The position numbers were made by a program, and so were the translations under genes. The notes under the pieces are model-generated. The model was not told the DNA's origin. It saw only the letters and a program-made list of their open reading frames with translations, and made no database searches. Shown here in pieces: positions 63,704-64,000 of a stretch of DNA of 64,000 bases (its first letter is position 1; each line of letters begins with the position of its first letter). Source of the stretch: Symbiodinium kawagutii (Eukaryota > Sar > Dinophyceae > Suessiales > Symbiodiniaceae). The stretch covers positions 197,755 to 261,754 of the forward strand of contig VSDK01000567.1 of the NCBI GenBank assembly GCA_009767595.1. Reading direction: 5' to 3'.

Positions 63704-63743
63704 AAAATGATTAGATAATATATTTTTACAATCTAATCATTTT
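63704..63743. promoter_or_regulatory. 13-bp inverted repeat upstream of the minus-strand genes
   Basis: AAAATGATTAGAT at 63704-63716 and ATCTAATCATTTT at 63731-63743 are exact inverted copies around a 14-bp AT-rich loop. It sits 5 bp upstream of the 65-codon gene's ATG, so it could be an operator, a promoter or a bidirectional terminator. Confidence 0.45.
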
Positions 63744-63744
63744 T

Positions 63745-64000
63745 TAACTTAGGGACTTTAGATGTGTCAGTAATCAGCAATAAAACGAATTCAAACTGTT
63801 CAACTGGCAGGGGTGAAATCGCAAACGGCATCGCCAAACCAAAGACAAGAGTGTCAGTGAAATCTGTTCATCTTCTATTGCTACAACTGCTACAAACGAA
63901 TTAAGCGCTTATGGCGATTGAGCAACTGTCCCATTTTCATCCGACCCCAATTCAAGATAAAAAAGGTTTCCTCAATACATTAATTTATATTTATTTTCTT
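63745..64000. other. no gene in the last 255 bp
   Basis: No frame of useful length on either strand. The sequence is AT-rich, and the block probably continues beyond the window. Confidence 0.4.

Larger units (their letters stand above)
59380..64000. mobile_element. virus-like or large mobile-element block (left edge to window end)
   Basis: From here to the end of the window no family A-E element is present, genes are intronless and closely spaced, and the minus-strand genes are AT-rich and Lys/Asn/Asp-rich. The gene set (cytosine-C5 methyltransferase, ubiquitin-like fusion protein, coiled-coil, zinc-ribbon and small acidic proteins) fits an integrated DNA virus or a large virus-like transposon better than host genes. 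There is no capsid, polymerase, packaging ATPase or integrase in view, so this is inference. The right edge is outside the window; the left edge is placed at the end of the methyltransferase gene beside a GATA tract. Confidence 0.5.

Noticed and set aside
1-64000. tRNA, rRNA, spliced-leader and snRNA genes
   Set aside because: By eye I found no cloverleaf with standard A and B boxes, no conserved rRNA segments and no dinoflagellate spliced-leader core. A covariance-model search would be needed to be sure.

Overview
The window looks like nuclear DNA of a dinoflagellate, most likely a photosynthetic species related to the symbiotic dinoflagellates; this is inference. The supporting signs are: short GC-rich coding islands of about 60-200 bp separated by 1-3 kb of AT-rich, repeat-packed intron-like DNA; exon-like islands that almost all read on the minus strand; splice donors that are GT or sometimes GC; a delta-class carbonic anhydrase, an enzyme class known from diatoms and dinoflagellates; pentatricopeptide (PPR)-like units of the 'SAC..SGQWQ' type; and a degraded ISXO2-like transposase. 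No long intact host gene is present. The host coding content was found by reading the islands, so most host entries are candidate exons rather than complete genes.

Layout. From about 0.8 to 12 kb five or more minus-strand islands each carry roughly one PPR-like unit, and other candidate exons continue to 28.4 kb. A pseudogenised transposase (7.4-8.6 kb) and satellite-like arrays (6.7-7.2 and 8.8-9.5 kb) lie inside this part. From 30.0 to 31.7 kb is the clearest host gene, a secreted delta carbonic anhydrase. From 32.3 to about 59 kb a second chain of minus-strand candidate exons runs through introns crowded with small inverted-repeat elements. It includes a duplicated 57/60-nt exon at 40.8 and 44.05 kb. 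At least five families of about 80-150 bp foldback or MITE-like elements (called A to E here) occur in many copies, often side by side.

From about 59.38 kb to the end the character changes. MITEs are absent, genes are compact and intronless, and intergenic spacers are short. There is an AT-rich cytosine-C5 DNA methyltransferase gene (minus), two GC-balanced plus-strand genes that share an upstream sequence block, and three AT-rich minus-strand genes (coiled coil, zinc ribbon, small acidic protein). The larger plus-strand gene encodes a 463-residue protein with an acidic stretch and an internal ubiquitin-like domain ending in LRLKGGGG. This block resembles an integrated DNA virus or virus-like mobile element and is the most unusual part of the window. 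No capsid, polymerase or ATPase gene is visible, so a viral origin is not proven.
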